The position numbers and the translations under genes are program-made. Below the pieces are notes generated by a model. It saw nothing but the letters and a program-made list of their open reading frames with translations, was not told the DNA's origin and did not search any database. DNA of 44,681 nucleotides from contig NZ_JAGSOY010000039.1 of assembly GCF_018837975.1 (NCBI RefSeq), positions 1 to 44,681 on the forward strand, written 5' to 3'. Source of the stretch: Zooshikella harenae. Its GTDB lineage: Bacteria; Pseudomonadota; Gammaproteobacteria; Pseudomonadales; Zooshikellaceae. The stretch's first letter is position 1. Every line of letters begins with the position of its first letter. Below are positions 17,569 through 28,647 of the stretch, piece by piece.

Positions 17569-18591
17569 ATGAGTAGAACATTTGATGTGGCTGTAGTTGG
17601 CGCAACAGGCGCTGTAGGGGAAACTATGCTGGCCATTTTAGCTGAGCGTAAGTTCCCTGTCGGTAAGATTTATGCGTTAGCCAGTAGTCGCTCAGCGGGT
17701 AATACCGTGATGTTTGGTAGTAAGTCAGTTGTTGTAGAAGATTTAGCTCAGTTTGATTTCAGTAAAGTTCAAATTGCGTTGTTTTCTGCGGGTGGAAGTA
17801 TTTCTGCTGAATATGCACCTAAAGCGGGTGCGGCAGGTTGTGTGGTGATTGATAACACCTCGCACTTTCGTTATGACCCAGAAATACCGCTGGTGGTGCC
17901 TGAAGTTAACCCAGGAGCGATTGCTGGTTATAAAAAACACAACATTATTGCTAACCCCAACTGTTCAACTATTCAAATGCTAGTCGCATTAAAACCAATT
18001 TATGATGCAGTAGGGATTACTCGAGTTAATGTTGCAACTTATCAGGCTGTTTCGGGTACAGGTAAAGAGGCTGTTAGTGAACTTGCAGGGCAAACTGCAA
18101 AATTACTTAATGGTCAACCTGCTGAAGCTGAAGTCTATCCAACCCAAATAGCTTTTAATGTATTGCCTCATATTGATGTGTTTCAGGACAATGGATACAC
18201 CAAAGAAGAAATGAAAATGGTGTGGGAAACACAGAAAATTTTTGAAGATGCTGAGATTAAAGTTAATCCTACTTGTGTGAGAGTGCCTGTATTCTATGGT
18301 CACTCAGAAGCTGTGCATATTGAAACGCGCACTAAAATTACGGCAGATGACGTCAAGTCACTTTTACAAAAGGCACCAGGTGTCGAGTTAATGGATGAGC
18401 ATCAGGATGGAGGATATCCAACACCAGTGAAGCAAGCTTGTGGCAGTGATCCAGTATTTGTTGGGCGAATCCGTGAAGATATTTCTTGTGATCTGGGTCT
18501 CAATTTGTGGGTTGTAGCGGATAATGTGCGCAAGGGAGCAGCGCTAAACAGTGTACAAATTGCTGAGATATTGATAAAAGACTATTTATAA
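17569..18591 (+). CDS. asd: Aspartate-semialdehyde dehydrogenase
   Basis: A 340-residue enzyme. NADP-binding loop GATGAVG is at 11-17, the catalytic cysteine is C132 in NPNCSTIQM, and the general-base His is in YGHSEAVH (H245/H250). It reduces aspartyl phosphate to the semialdehyde for lysine, methionine, threonine and peptidoglycan diaminopimelate. It lies between leuB and fimV as in Pseudomonas. The length fits the Gram-positive-like (type 2) ASADH found in many pseudomonads rather than the longer E. coli type. Confidence 0.96.
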   Translation: MSRTFDVAVVGATGAVGETMLAILAERKFPVGKIYALASSRSAGNTVMFGSKSVVVEDLAQFDFSKVQIALFSAGGSISAEYAPKAGAAGCVVIDNTSHFRYDPEIPLVVPEVNPGAIAGYKKHNIIANPNCSTIQMLVALKPIYDAVGITRVNVATYQAVSGTGKEAVSELAGQTAKLLNGQPAEAEVYPTQIAFNVLPHIDVFQDNGYTKEEMKMVWETQKIFEDAEIKVNPTCVRVPVFYGHSEAVHIETRTKITADDVKSLLQKAPGVELMDEHQDGGYPTPVKQACGSDPVFVGRIREDISCDLGLNLWVVADNVRKGAALNSVQIAEILIKDYL

Positions 18592-18917
18592 TTGATACTT
18601 AGTAAGGTTATTACATCTAATTTCTAGATTTTGTTATTAACTAGTTATCAATTTTTTTGTGAAGTAATATCTTGTTCCATTGTGACGCTGGGCAGGTAAG
18701 CGGGCTACTTATCTGTCCATTCTGTTTTATACTCATCAAGAAAATGACACTTTGTGCTATCACTTGAATAGATGCATTTTATATTTTTAGGCTGCTTATG
18801 TGAGCTACGTAATGGTTACCTGGGGAACTGGCAGAAAAAAAACGGGTCGGGATGAGTATGAATTCTCTGGCTGCTCAACAGAGCAAGACTTTACCGAATA
18901 ATAAAGGATTGAGAATT
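18592..18917. other. Intergenic region upstream of fimV
   Basis: No gene, tRNA or clear terminator was recognised between asd and the chosen fimV start. In-frame ATGs at 18852 and 18858 precede that start. The region presumably carries the fimV promoter, but I cannot point to convincing -35/-10 hexamers. Confidence 0.4.
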
Positions 18918-21842
18918 ATGGTGCGCAAGCTAGCAGTAGCAGTCGCGGCTGCCGGATTATTGACATCTGGCGTGGCGAATGCTCTTGGACTTGGGGAAAT
19001 TACCCTCAATTCCGCATTAAACCAACCCCTTGATGCTGAAATAGAGCTGATACAAGTGCGGGAATTGGGGTCCTCTGAGATATTGCCGAATCTGGCAACG
19101 AATGAGGACTTCAATCGTGCGGGTGTAGAGCGCATATTCTTTCTCAGCAATCTAAAGTTTCAAACTGTCGTGCAAAAAAACGGCCGGGCATATATAAAAG
19201 TCACCAGTCGTAAGCCTGTCAGTGAACCCTATTTAAATTTTCTTGTTGAGGTGCATTGGCCAAGTGGTCGCCTATTACGTGAATATACAGTCCTTCTCGA
19301 TCCTCCTACATTTAGCCAGCAGCCAGTTACTACTGTTCAAGCACCTGCTTCCAGTGCGCCTACTCAGCAACCCCGTGCTGAGCAACCAGTAAGGTCTTCT
19401 TCTGCACCGAGCAGTCAACCTGCCACTACGGGTGGCTTAGATGGTGATAATTACTCAATCCGTGCAAATGACACATTGTGGGAGATTGCTGCACAAGTCA
19501 AACCATCTCGCGATGTAACAGTTCACCAGACCATGGTTGCCATACAGGCTCTCAATCCTGATGCGTTTATCAATGACAATATCAACCTGCTGAAACGTGG
19601 CAAGGTGCTCCGAGTGCCAAGCTCAGAGCAAATCAAGCAGGTTTCGCATAATGAAGCGGTTTCGTTGGTGGCGGAACAAACCCGGGCCTGGAAAGCCGGT
19701 GATCTACAGGCACCTCAGCTTGATGCAACACGCCGCGCCTCAGCGGCACCAGAAGCTGAAGCTGGTGATGGCGATGGCCGACTGAAAATTGTTTCAGCGC
19801 CAGCTACGCCTACTGCTTCACAAGAAGAAGGTGGGGGTGACACAGGGCAAACAGGACCCTCTGCACAACAAGTTGAAACGCTACAAAACGAGCTGTCTGT
19901 TACTCAGGAAAATTTAGACAAAGCCCGTCGTGAAAACGAAGAAATCACATCCAGGCTTACTGAGTTGGAAGATCAGATTGGCACATTACAGCGCTTGCTA
20001 AGTTTGAAAGATGAGCAGCTCGCTGCATTACAGGCGAAGTTGAGTGAGCAGGAGGTTGCGACAACCCAGCCTGCAGTATCTGAACCCGAGCCTGTCAGAG
20101 AGCCAGCTGTTACTACTGAGCCAGAGCCTGAAACTGAGCCCGTTCCTACTGAGACTGTTGAGACGCCACAGCCAAAACCAGAAGTCAGCCTGATTGATCG
20201 TATTTTGCAAGAGCCAATGTACTTGGTCGGTGCAGGCGGAACAGTGGTATTAGTGGTGCTGGGCTTGCTGTTTTTGTCCCGTCGTAATGCCCGTAAAGAA
20301 GAAGAGCTGTATCAGGAATCCTTGGAAGCCGAAGCAGATACCATGCTGATCGACGAAGAGGAGGAACTAGAGCAAAAAAAAATTTCCGAGGCCGCGCTAG
20401 AGGAAGACGAGAAGCCCTCAGCGCCAGTGAAGCCTGAAACCAGTGATCCATTAGGTGAAGCTGATATTTATATTGCATATGGCCGTTTCTCTCATGCAGA
20501 AGATCTCTTACGTAATGCTATTAATGATGAACCAAGCAGGACTGATTTGCGGGTCAAGCTGCTTGAGGTTTATGCAGAAATGCAAAATGCTGATGCATTT
20601 AAGCGAGAATTTTCTGAGCTTGAAGAGTTAGCTGATCATGGAGCCATAAATAAGGCGAATGCGCTTAAAGCGAAGTTTCCCTCTGATGCTTTTGGGGTCG
20701 CAGATACAGATACAGGCATCGACTATTTTGCAGGTGACCAGGATCTGGCCAGCCTTGAAGCAGAACTGTCTGGTGATACTTTAACCATGGATGATCTGGA
20801 CGAAGAGTTGAGTCTGGATGATTTGGGTTTGGAAGAGCCTTCAAGCGTTGAAGTACCTGAGGAAGAAAGTGTTGTCGGTTCATCAGATTTGGATGAAGAA
20901 CTCGACTTATCCCTTGATGACTTAGAAAAGGAAGTTGATGAGTTATCTGGTGAGTTGAGCTTGGATGCACTGGATGAAGCTGCTGAAGCCTCTCAAGAAA
21001 TTCACCCTCAAGAGCGGGAAGCTGGATATGCTGAGATTGAGGGGCTTGACTTTGATCTTGATAAAGAATTAGCAGAGGTTGATGCAGAATCTCAAGGTTT
21101 GGATTTTGATCTGGAAGGTATTGAACCTGCAAGTGCTGAATCATTAGACGATGCGCTTAGCCTGGATCTGGAAACAACAGATTTGGACGCAGGTGAAGTG
21201 GAAAGTCCTCTGGATGAATTTGCTCTGGATGAAGAGCTGAAACTTGAGCCTGAGCAGCCATTAGCAGATACAGAAGAGGTTGAAATGGATTTCAGCTTGG
21301 ATGACCTTGAAATCGAAGATACCGATGTTGCTGCATTTGATGAGGCCTTTGATCTTTCTGTGAGCGATGAGGCGGTGGCTGGTAATGAACCTGCACCTGC
21401 TGCAGAAGCAGCTGTTACAGAACCAGAACTGACATCCGAAGAAAAAGACTTTATGCTTGGCGCTGAATTAGATGACGATTTGGCTTCTTTGGATGCGGCT
21501 ACTGAAAGTTTAGCAGCGGAGTTGTCAGGTGCTGTAGGAGAAGAAGAGTCTGTAACTCAGAAAGTGGTTGAGCCTGAACCTCAAGTGAAACCTGCTCCTG
21601 TTACAGAGGCTAAACCTGAGCCAGTACCTGAAGCACCTAAAGCAGCACCTGTTGCAGAAAGTGCAGATGACATGGCACTGTTAGCGGGTGCTGATGAAAC
21701 CGCTACTAAACTTGACCTTGCTCGTGCTTACATCGATATGGGAGATCATGAAGGTGCTCGTGATATCTTAGATGAAGTTATGCACGAAGGTAATGACAGT
21801 CAAAAACAGGAAGCCCAGACATTAATTAATAGTATGGGTTAA
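18918..21842 (+). CDS. fimV: Peptidoglycan-binding motility/polarity protein FimV
   Basis: A 974-residue inner-membrane hub protein for type IV pili and pole organisation. Order of parts: signal peptide starting MVRKLAVAVAAAG and ending near NA; the conserved FimV N-domain (LGLGEITLNSALNQPLDAEI, then EPYLNFLVEVHWPSGRLLRE); a Ser/Gln/Pro linker; a LysM domain (YSIRANDTLWEIA onward); a coiled coil (LQNELSVTQENLDKARREN region); a proline/glutamate linker; one transmembrane helix (MYLVGAGGTVVLVVLGLLF); and a long acidic tail with Leu-Asp repeats such as LSLDDL and LDFDL. The conserved FimV C-terminal TPR-like motif, TKLDLARAYIDMGDHEGARDI, closes it. ATG 18918 begins a proper signal peptide and has AAAGGA upstream; the in-frame ATG at 18852 would bury it. 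Its stop directly abuts the truA start. Confidence 0.93.
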   Translation: MVRKLAVAVAAAGLLTSGVANALGLGEITLNSALNQPLDAEIELIQVRELGSSEILPNLATNEDFNRAGVERIFFLSNLKFQTVVQKNGRAYIKVTSRKPVSEPYLNFLVEVHWPSGRLLREYTVLLDPPTFSQQPVTTVQAPASSAPTQQPRAEQPVRSSSAPSSQPATTGGLDGDNYSIRANDTLWEIAAQVKPSRDVTVHQTMVAIQALNPDAFINDNINLLKRGKVLRVPSSEQIKQVSHNEAVSLVAEQTRAWKAGDLQAPQLDATRRASAAPEAEAGDGDGRLKIVSAPATPTASQEEGGGDTGQTGPSAQQVETLQNELSVTQENLDKARRENEEITSRLTELEDQIGTLQRLLSLKDEQLAALQAKLSEQEVATTQPAVSEPEPVREPAVTTEPEPETEPVPTETVETPQPKPEVSLIDRILQEPMYLVGAGGTVVLVVLGLLFLSRRNARKEEELYQESLEAEADTMLIDEEEELEQKKISEAALEEDEKPSAPVKPETSDPLGEADIYIAYGRFSHAEDLLRNAINDEPSRTDLRVKLLEVYAEMQNADAFKREFSELEELADHGAINKANALKAKFPSDAFGVADTDTGIDYFAGDQDLASLEAELSGDTLTMDDLDEELSLDDLGLEEPSSVEVPEEESVVGSSDLDEELDLSLDDLEKEVDELSGELSLDALDEAAEASQEIHPQEREAGYAEIEGLDFDLDKELAEVDAESQGLDFDLEGIEPASAESLDDALSLDLETTDLDAGEVESPLDEFALDEELKLEPEQPLADTEEVEMDFSLDDLEIEDTDVAAFDEAFDLSVSDEAVAGNEPAPAAEAAVTEPELTSEEKDFMLGAELDDDLASLDAATESLAAELSGAVGEEESVTQKVVEPEPQVKPAPVTEAKPEPVPEAPKAAPVAESADDMALLAGADETATKLDLARAYIDMGDHEGARDILDEVMHEGNDSQKQEAQTLINSMG

Positions 21843-22700
21843 ATGGTAAAAGAAGTAACTTTAGTGTCGGATTCAACTTCCCAGCCCGTTGATTCCGACA
21901 CTCAGCGCTATGCCGCCAGTGTTGAATATGACGGCTCTCCTTTTCTAGGCTGGCAAACTCAAAAGCATGGGCCTTCTGTACAAGCTGCAGTGGAAGCTGC
22001 GCTGTCCAAGGTCGCTAATCACCCAGTCAGTGTTGTCTGTGCAGGTAGAACCGACACAGGTGTCCATGCGTCCAACCAAATTATTCATTTTGATAGTCCA
22101 GCCGATCGCAGTTTACGTGGGTGGGTGTTTGGTGCTAACAGTAACTTACCACCACAGGTCGCTGTGCGCTGGGTGAAACCTGTTGCCAACGATTTTCATG
22201 CCCGGTTTCGGGCGGACTACCGACGCTACCGCTATGTTATTTATAATGCGCCAGTGCGTCCTGCAGCCTTAGCAAAAGGTGTGACTTGGAATTATCGGCC
22301 TTTGGATGCAAAAAAAATGCATGAAGCTGCTCAACATTTGGTTGGCGAGCATGATTTTACGTCATTTCGTGCCATTGGCTGTCAGGCGAAAACACCTCGC
22401 CGAAATGTCACGCATCTCACAGTAAAGCGTTATGGTGAGTTGGTGGTTATTGATGTGCAAGCTAATGCATTTTTACATCATATGGTTCGTAATATTGCTG
22501 GTGTGTTGATGGCGATTGGTTGTGGTAAGCGTGCTATAAGCTGGATTCAGGACGTTTTGGCTGTACAAGATCGTACGCAAGGTGGGGTGACAGCACCACC
22601 TTATGGTTTGTATTTTGTTGATGTGGGGTATCCTGACCAATTTGGGTTAGAGCGTGGAGCTTTAGGTCCTTATTTTTTATCAGCGCTATTACCCGAGTAG
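21843..22700 (+). CDS. truA: tRNA pseudouridine(38-40) synthase
   Basis: A 285-residue TruA. The catalytic aspartate is D71 in AGRTDTGVHAS; FHARFRADYRRYRYVI and FLHHMVRNIAGVL are further family signatures. It makes pseudouridine at positions 38-40 of the tRNA anticodon stem-loop. The ATG immediately follows the fimV stop with no ribosome binding site of its own, so translation is probably coupled to fimV. An N-terminal extension of about 20 residues precedes the core. Confidence 0.95.
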   Translation: MVKEVTLVSDSTSQPVDSDTQRYAASVEYDGSPFLGWQTQKHGPSVQAAVEAALSKVANHPVSVVCAGRTDTGVHASNQIIHFDSPADRSLRGWVFGANSNLPPQVAVRWVKPVANDFHARFRADYRRYRYVIYNAPVRPAALAKGVTWNYRPLDAKKMHEAAQHLVGEHDFTSFRAIGCQAKTPRRNVTHLTVKRYGELVVIDVQANAFLHHMVRNIAGVLMAIGCGKRAISWIQDVLAVQDRTQGGVTAPPYGLYFVDVGYPDQFGLERGALGPYFLSALLPE

Positions 22701-22776
22701 TAAATGGATGGACTGTGAACGGTAATCCAGTATCTGTTTTTGTATTTTTAACAGTGGCATAAAAAAGGGCATAAGG

Positions 22777-23400
22777 GTGAAGCCAAGAACAAGAATAAAA
22801 ATTTGTGGAATAACTCAGCCTGGTGATGCTGCCTTTGCTGTAGCAGCAGGGGTTGATGCAATTGGTTTAGTCTTTTACCCGAAAAGTCCTAGAGCCGTTT
22901 CAATTGCCCAGGCGCAGGTTATTGTTAGCAAGGTGCCTGGTTTTGTAACCGTGACAGGTTTATTTGTTGATGCTTCTGCAGAGTGTGTTTGGCAACATTT
23001 AGAGGCGATCCCGCTTGGCTTGCTGCAGTTTCATGGCAATGAATCTGCAGAATTCTGTGAACAGTTCAAACGTCCCTATATAAAGGCAGTTCGCGTGCAG
23101 CCAGGTATGGATATTAACGCGGTGATCGGGCAGTATAAAACAGCTTGTGGTATTTTACTGGATAGTTATCAGCCTGGAGTACCTGGAGGTACAGGCACAT
23201 GCTTTGATTGGCAGGCTATTCCTAATGACTTGGGGCAGCCGTTGATCATGGCCGGGGGACTGACACCAGAAAATGTCCGGCAAGCCATCCAAACGCTTCA
23301 CCCATTTGCGGTGGATGTAAGTGGTGGTGTTGAGATAAGTAAGGGTGTTAAAGACCATCAAAAAATTCTGGCTTTTGTGAGAGAGGTTGCCAGTGTCTGA
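22777..23400 (+). CDS. trpF: Phosphoribosylanthranilate isomerase
   Basis: A 207-residue TIM-barrel enzyme. KICGIT carries the catalytic Cys (residues 8-13), [10 protein letters not shown] follows, and VDVSGGVE near the end carries the phosphate site and catalytic Asp region. It isomerises N-(5-phosphoribosyl)anthranilate in tryptophan synthesis. GTG start at 22777. The end overlaps the trpB start by 8 bp. TrpF is a separate gene here, not fused to TrpC as in enterics. Confidence 0.95.
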   Translation: MKPRTRIKICGITQPGDAAFAVAAGVDAIGLVFYPKSPRAVSIAQAQVIVSKVPGFVTVTGLFVDASAECVWQHLEAIPLGLLQFHGNESAEFCEQFKRPYIKAVRVQPGMDINAVIGQYKTACGILLDSYQPGVPGGTGTCFDWQAIPNDLGQPLIMAGGLTPENVRQAIQTLHPFAVDVSGGVEISKGVKDHQKILAFVREVASV

Positions 23401-24613
23401 GCATATAACCGAGGAAGTTTTAAAAAGTTTACCAGATGCCAGTGGCCATTTTGGTAAATACGGTGGCCGCTTTGTATCTGAAACATTAATGGCGGCATTA
23501 GATGAGCTAAATGAAACCTATCAGAAGCTTTCAAAGGATAAGGACTTTTTAGCTGAGTTCGACCGTGACCTTAATTACTATGTTGGTCGCCCATCACCTC
23601 TCTACCATGCTGAACGATGGTCGCGCACAGTAGGTGGCGCGCAGATATATCTTAAGCGGGAAGACCTTAATCATACAGGTGCCCACAAGGTAAATAACAC
23701 AATTGGTCAGGCCTTATTAGCGAAATTTATGGGCAAGCCCAAAGTCATTGCTGAAACGGGAGCAGGTCAACATGGTGTGGCTTCCGCCACAGTGGCTGCC
23801 AGGTTGGGACTGGAGTGTAAGGTGTTTATGGGGGCGGTGGATGTTGAGCGCCAATCACTCAATGTTTACCGTATGAAGTTGTTAGGGGCCGAAGTCGAAG
23901 CCGTTCAGTCTGGCTCAAAAACGCTTAAAGATGCACTTAATGAAGCGTTGCGCCATTGGGTCACCCATGTCGATGATACTTTCTATATTATTGGCACTGT
24001 GGCAGGTCCTCACCCTTATCCACAAATGGTACGTGATTTCCAAGCGGTTATTGGCCGAGAAGCAAAGCAGCAGTGTATAGCGCAAACCGGGCGTTTACCT
24101 GATGCTTTAGTCGCCTGTGTGGGGGGCGGCTCTAACGCGATTGGCTTATTTTATCCCTTTATTGCAAATCAGCAGGTCGCTATGTATGGCGTGGAGGCCG
24201 CTGGCTTGGGTCTGTCTACGGGTAAACATTCTGCGCCTTTGTGTGCAGGACGTTCTGGTGTTCTTCATGGCAATCGAACCTACCTAATGCAGGATGACAA
24301 TGGACAGATAATTGAAACTCACTCTGTTTCTGCTGGTCTTGATTATCCTGGTGTAGGTCCTGAGCATGCCTGGTTGAAAGATATTGGGCGGGCGAATTAT
24401 GTGTCAATTACTGATGAGGAGGCTCTAGCCGCATTTCATAAGCTGACACAATTAGAAGGCATTATTCCTGCGTTGGAAAGTAGTCATGCCCTTGCTTATG
24501 CTGAGAAACTGGCTGCTACTATGAGGCCTGATCAGACTATTGTGGTGAATTTGTCAGGGCGGGGTGATAAAGATATTCATACTGTCGCAGCGCTTGATGG
24601 GGTCCAGGTTTAA
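23393..24613 (+). CDS. trpB: Tryptophan synthase beta chain
   Basis: A 406-residue PLP enzyme. The PLP lysine is K99 in [10 protein letters not shown], and the phosphate-binding loop GGGSNAIG lies further along. It condenses indole with serine to tryptophan. The GTG at 23393 is supported by AGAGG six bases upstream and by the usual N-terminus; it lies inside the trpF reading frame (overlap 8 bp), indicating translational coupling. A TTG two codons upstream is in frame but less likely. Confidence 0.96.
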   Translation: MSEHITEEVLKSLPDASGHFGKYGGRFVSETLMAALDELNETYQKLSKDKDFLAEFDRDLNYYVGRPSPLYHAERWSRTVGGAQIYLKREDLNHTGAHKVNNTIGQALLAKFMGKPKVIAETGAGQHGVASATVAARLGLECKVFMGAVDVERQSLNVYRMKLLGAEVEAVQSGSKTLKDALNEALRHWVTHVDDTFYIIGTVAGPHPYPQMVRDFQAVIGREAKQQCIAQTGRLPDALVACVGGGSNAIGLFYPFIANQQVAMYGVEAAGLGLSTGKHSAPLCAGRSGVLHGNRTYLMQDDNGQIIETHSVSAGLDYPGVGPEHAWLKDIGRANYVSITDEEALAAFHKLTQLEGIIPALESSHALAYAEKLAATMRPDQTIVVNLSGRGDKDIHTVAALDGVQV

Positions 24614-24627
24614 TAGGGGGAGTTATC

Positions 24628-25431
24628 ATGAGTCGTATTCAGGACTGTTTTGCTGCACTGTCGGCTAAGCAACATAAAGCGTTAATTCCATATATTACAG
24701 CGGGGGATAGTCATCCCTCTATGACAGTACCCTTAATGCACGGTCTTGTTAAGGCGGGTGCTGATATTATTGAACTTGGCATCCCATTTTCTGACCCAAT
24801 GGCTGATGGGCCTGTTATTCAGCTTGCCTGTGAGCGGGCTTTACGACATGGCATTAATATCCAGCAAGTGTTGGCAATGGTGGCTGAGTTTCGTCAAACC
24901 GATCAGTTAACACCTGTTGTGCTTATGGGCTATTTAAATCCTATTGAGAACATGGGCTATGATACGTTTGCCCTTGCTGCTGCCGAAGCTGGTGTTGATG
25001 GGGTTTTAACGGTAGACTTGCCGCCCGAAGAAGCTGACTTATTGTCCACGGCATTAAATACACATCATATTGATAGCATTTTTTTACTGTCACCCACGAC
25101 AGAAGACGCACGAATTGCACAAATTGCCAAAGCCTCAAGTGGTTATTTGTATTATGTATCATTGAAAGGGGTGACAGGTGCTGCATCACTCAATGTCAGT
25201 GATGTGGCTGAGCGTTTAAATTTAATTCGACAACATACAACCCTGCCAATTGCGGTTGGATTTGGCATTAAAGACGGCGCATCGGCTCAAGCTATTTCAG
25301 CCTTGGCAGATGGTGTTGTGGTTGGTAGCGCACTGGTGTCTCAAATCGGTGCAGAACAAGAAAACCAAGATGTGGCTCTCGCCAAGGTGACAGCTATTTT
25401 GGCTGAGATGCGCCACGCAATGGATTCATAG
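24628..25431 (+). CDS. trpA: Tryptophan synthase alpha chain
   Basis: A 267-residue TIM barrel with catalytic E49 in [12 protein letters not shown] and D60 in MADGPVIQ. It cleaves indole-3-glycerol phosphate and channels indole to TrpB. AGGGGGAG is a strong ribosome binding site 14 bp after trpB. In Pseudomonas trpBA lies elsewhere and is controlled by TrpI; here the two genes remain in the trpF-accD interval. Confidence 0.97.
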   Translation: MSRIQDCFAALSAKQHKALIPYITAGDSHPSMTVPLMHGLVKAGADIIELGIPFSDPMADGPVIQLACERALRHGINIQQVLAMVAEFRQTDQLTPVVLMGYLNPIENMGYDTFALAAAEAGVDGVLTVDLPPEEADLLSTALNTHHIDSIFLLSPTTEDARIAQIAKASSGYLYYVSLKGVTGAASLNVSDVAERLNLIRQHTTLPIAVGFGIKDGASAQAISALADGVVVGSALVSQIGAEQENQDVALAKVTAILAEMRHAMDS

Positions 25432-25482
25432 TAATTATCCAGAACGATTAATCGCTGTTTAGCAACAATTTTGAGAGAAAAC

Positions 25483-26529
25483 ATGGCTAACTGGCTACTC
25501 GATAAAATTCTGCCATCGCTTTCACGACCTGATGACAGCAGCAAACGTCGTAGTGTTCCTGAAGGGCTTTGGAAGAAATGTATAAAGTGTAATTCCATTC
25601 TCTACGCACCAGAGTCGAGAAGAAACCTGGATGTCTGTCCTAAGTGTGGTCACCATATGCGGATTTCTGCTCGTATACGTCTTGACTACTTTTTGGACCT
25701 AGATGGTCGAGAAGAAATTGCAGCAGATTTAGAGCCTGTTGATCGTCTTAAATTTAAAGATAGTAAGAAATATAAAGACAGACTCAGTGCAGCGCAAAAA
25801 CAAACTGGTGAGCGTGATGCGCTTATCGTAATGAAGGGGGCAGTGAAAGATGTCCCCTTAGTAGCAGCAGCCTTTGAGTTTTCCTTTATGGGAGGCTCTA
25901 TGGGATCTGTTGTTGGTGAGAAGTTTGTGCGTGCAGTGAATATCTGTCTTGAACATCGATTACCATTGGTTTGCTTTGCCGCAAGTGGTGGTGCTCGGAT
26001 GCAGGAAGCTTTATTTTCACTGATGCAAATGGCAAAAACCAGTGCAGCGCTGGAAAAAATGAAAGAGGCTGGTTTACCTTTTATCTCAGTATTAACTGAT
26101 CCTGTTTATGGTGGAGTGTCTGCAAGTCTTGCCATGCTGGGTGATATCAATATTGCTGAGCCTAATGCGCTTATCGGGTTTGCAGGTCCTCGAGTTATTG
26201 AGCAAACAGTACGTGAAAAGCTGCCCGAAGGTTTCCAACGTAGTGAGTTTTTACTTGAGCATGGTGCGATTGATATGATTGTGCCGCGTTCAGAACTACG
26301 AGACTGTATTTCAGGGCTTATAGCTAAACTGGTCTATGCAGAACGTCCTGACGTAAAAGTTGAAACAAACGATCCAGTTGCAAATACTGAATACTCTCCT
26401 GAAGAGCATGCTCCAGAAAGTGAAGAAGTTGAAGGGGTGTCGGTCTCTACAACAGAATCTTATCTAACAGATGATGCAGCTGAGTCTGCTGAGCCTAAGC
26501 CGGAGTCAGTAAAGAAAGATGAAGTTTAG
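25483..26529 (+). CDS. accD: Acetyl-CoA carboxylase carboxyltransferase beta subunit
   Basis: A 348-residue subunit. The N-terminal zinc ribbon has C33, C36, C52 and C55 (CIKC and CPKC), followed by the crotonase-fold carboxyltransferase domain with [11 protein letters not shown] and the [12 protein letters not shown] segment. It makes malonyl-CoA together with AccA. The last 55 or so residues are a variable acidic tail. ATG 25483 ([12 protein letters not shown]) is chosen; a TTG four codons upstream is less likely. Overlaps folC by 11 bp. Confidence 0.96.
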   Translation: MANWLLDKILPSLSRPDDSSKRRSVPEGLWKKCIKCNSILYAPESRRNLDVCPKCGHHMRISARIRLDYFLDLDGREEIAADLEPVDRLKFKDSKKYKDRLSAAQKQTGERDALIVMKGAVKDVPLVAAAFEFSFMGGSMGSVVGEKFVRAVNICLEHRLPLVCFAASGGARMQEALFSLMQMAKTSAALEKMKEAGLPFISVLTDPVYGGVSASLAMLGDINIAEPNALIGFAGPRVIEQTVREKLPEGFQRSEFLLEHGAIDMIVPRSELRDCISGLIAKLVYAERPDVKVETNDPVANTEYSPEEHAPESEEVEGVSVSTTESYLTDDAAESAEPKPESVKKDEV

Positions 26530-27790
26530 CTGTCTTGAGGATTGGCTACATTGGCAGGAGTCTTTACATACCCAAGAGATTGATTTGGGGCTTGACCGGG
26601 TTCAGGCTGTTTGGCAAAGGTTAGCACTTGGTAAGCCTGCACCTTGGGTTTTTACTGTCGCTGGTACTAATGGTAAAGGCAGTACCGTTGCCTTACTTAA
26701 TAGCATACTGCAACATAATGGCTATAAAGTGGGGGTTTATACATCACCACACTTACGTCGTTACAATGAGCGGGTTGTTATTAACCAACAGCCCGCCAGT
26801 GATCAAGATTTTTGCAAGGCCTTTACTGCGATTGATCAAGCACGAGGTGATATTTCTCTAACTTACTTTGAGTTTGGTACCTTAGCCGCATTATGGTTGT
26901 TTGCTCAGCAAGCACTGGATGCAGTGGTGCTTGAAGTTGGCTTAGGTGGACGGCTTGATGCTGTCAATATCATTGATGCAGATGTGGCAATAATCACATC
27001 CATTGGTGTAGACCATGAAGCTTGGTTAGGTTCTGATCCTGAAGTCATTGCTGCTGAAAAAGCGGGCATATTTCGCTCAGAGCAGTGGGCGGTTTGTGGA
27101 GAGGTGCCTGTTCCTCATAGTATTTTGGCAAAAGCGGAAAATCTGGGGACACATCTATATTGTCGAGCGCAAGACTATCATGTGACGAGGCAGGCAAACC
27201 ATTGGACTTTTGCGGGGATTGGCGCTGATGGTCAGCCTATTAACTGGTCATCATTGCCACCACCACAGTTAACGATGGTCAATGCAGTTAACGTTTTACA
27301 AGCGCTGGTTCTATCGCCCTTTATTCTAGATCATGAAGCACTTTGTGTTGCTTTACGGGAGACAACAATACCTGGTCGTTTTCAACGGATACCATGGCGT
27401 AACTCGCAAGGTGAGCCGATTGAGTTGATTTTAGATGTTGCTCATAATCCTCATGCTGCTGAAAATTTGAGTTGTCAGTTACAACAGTTATCTCCTACTA
27501 AGATGCAGGCAGTATTAGCTATTATGGCTGATAAGGATAGCTTGGGTGTTGTTGAGCCATTCTCTTCTATGGTTGATAGCTGGTGGATCAGTACTATTCC
27601 TGACTTACCCCGAGCTAAACCTTGTTCAGAGTTAGCGGGTGAAATGCAGTTGCACTATCGTATACAGCAAAAACCAACTGTTGCTGATGCCTTAATGAGC
27701 GCTATTGAGCATTCATCTACGGGTGAGCGTATTTTAGTGATGGGGTCTTTTTATACTGTAGCTGCAGCGATGGATGCACTTGCACTTTAG
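26519..27790 (+). CDS. folC: Folylpolyglutamate synthase / dihydrofolate synthase
   Basis: A 423-residue Mur-ligase-family enzyme with the P-loop GTNGKGS at 49-55, [12 protein letters not shown] and [12 protein letters not shown]. It adds glutamate to dihydropteroate and to folates. Its ATG lies within the last codons of accD in another frame, as in Pseudomonas. A 170-bp gap separates it from the SPOR gene. Confidence 0.95.
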   Translation: MKFSCLEDWLHWQESLHTQEIDLGLDRVQAVWQRLALGKPAPWVFTVAGTNGKGSTVALLNSILQHNGYKVGVYTSPHLRRYNERVVINQQPASDQDFCKAFTAIDQARGDISLTYFEFGTLAALWLFAQQALDAVVLEVGLGGRLDAVNIIDADVAIITSIGVDHEAWLGSDPEVIAAEKAGIFRSEQWAVCGEVPVPHSILAKAENLGTHLYCRAQDYHVTRQANHWTFAGIGADGQPINWSSLPPPQLTMVNAVNVLQALVLSPFILDHEALCVALRETTIPGRFQRIPWRNSQGEPIELILDVAHNPHAAENLSCQLQQLSPTKMQAVLAIMADKDSLGVVEPFSSMVDSWWISTIPDLPRAKPCSELAGEMQLHYRIQQKPTVADALMSAIEHSSTGERILVMGSFYTVAAAMDALAL

Positions 27791-27960
27791 TATGCATCTT
27801 TAGCTGAAAAAAACTGTCAAAAGAAATACATTGTAAGTCGTGTAGAAAATTAACAATCAAATAGCCAGCATGACAGAATAAAGTTTAATCATGCATAATC
27901 TTTATCTGGTTTAAGTGTACTGTTGGCGTCGTACAATAGGCTTAAGTACGAGGAATCTTC

Positions 27961-28647
27961 ATGTTTATTGATGATGGTTTAAAACAACGTGTTGTTGGTG
28001 CCATCGTTTTAGTGGCGTTTGCCGCTATTTTTTTGCCTTGGCTTTTTGATGAAAAGACGACCTATGAGCATGTGAGTGCTGAGCTACCACCACCACCACC
28101 CGCTATTGCTGAGCCTAATTTTGTTGATGAGGCCAGGGCTCAAGCAAAGAAAGAATTAGCCGCAATTAATCCAAATCCTGAGCATGTTAATGAGGTTCAG
28201 GAAGCGCCTGTTTCAGAAGAAATGTCGAAACCATTAGCTGAATTAGATACAGATAACGTCTCGTCAGAAGACTCATCTTCAGAACAGCACCAAAGTGCTC
28301 AGCCACAAGCGGTTGAGCAAAGTGCCCTTGATCAACCTAAAACGGAAGTAGTACATCATCAGGCTGATAAGAAAGATAAACCTAGCCTGGATAAAAATGG
28401 CTTGCCTATCAGTTGGACGGTTCAAGTAGGCACATTTGCAGATGGTAATAATGCTGACTCACTGGTGAAAAAACTACAGACAGAAGGTTATAAAGCTTAT
28501 AGTCAAAAATTACCCAGTAGTAAGCATGGCTTGGTAACACGCGTTTTTGTTGGGCCTCGTTTTACGAAAAAACAACTGCAACCTGTTGTGCAAGCACTAC
28601 AAGAAAAGTGGCAGTTAGACGGAATCATTGTGAGGTATACCCCTTAG
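27961..28647 (+). CDS. dedD: SPOR-domain cell-division protein, DedD-like
   Basis: A 228-residue bitopic protein: short cytoplasmic N-terminus, one membrane helix (VVGAIVLVAFAAIFLPWLF), a proline- and acid-rich periplasmic linker, and a C-terminal SPOR domain from about residue 150 (SWTVQVGTFADGNNADSL onward). SPOR domains bind denuded septal glycan, and the folC-dedD-cvpA-purF order is conserved in gammaproteobacteria. The symbol is used by synteny and domain layout. Confidence 0.85.
   Translation: MFIDDGLKQRVVGAIVLVAFAAIFLPWLFDEKTTYEHVSAELPPPPPAIAEPNFVDEARAQAKKELAAINPNPEHVNEVQEAPVSEEMSKPLAELDTDNVSSEDSSSEQHQSAQPQAVEQSALDQPKTEVVHHQADKKDKPSLDKNGLPISWTVQVGTFADGNNADSLVKKLQTEGYKAYSQKLPSSKHGLVTRVFVGPRFTKKQLQPVVQALQEKWQLDGIIVRYTP

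Noticed and set aside
20665-21144. 159-codon open frame antisense to fimV
   Set aside because: It runs antisense through the Asp/Glu/Leu-rich repeats of FimV, whose codon composition suppresses stops on the other strand. Its Leu/Gln/His-rich translation is an artefact of that.
20750-21350. Tandem-looking repeats in fimV, considered as a possible repeat array
   Set aside because: These are degenerate Leu-Asp acidic protein repeats within a continuous reading frame, a normal property of FimV. No CRISPR-like repeat-spacer pattern was seen anywhere in the window.
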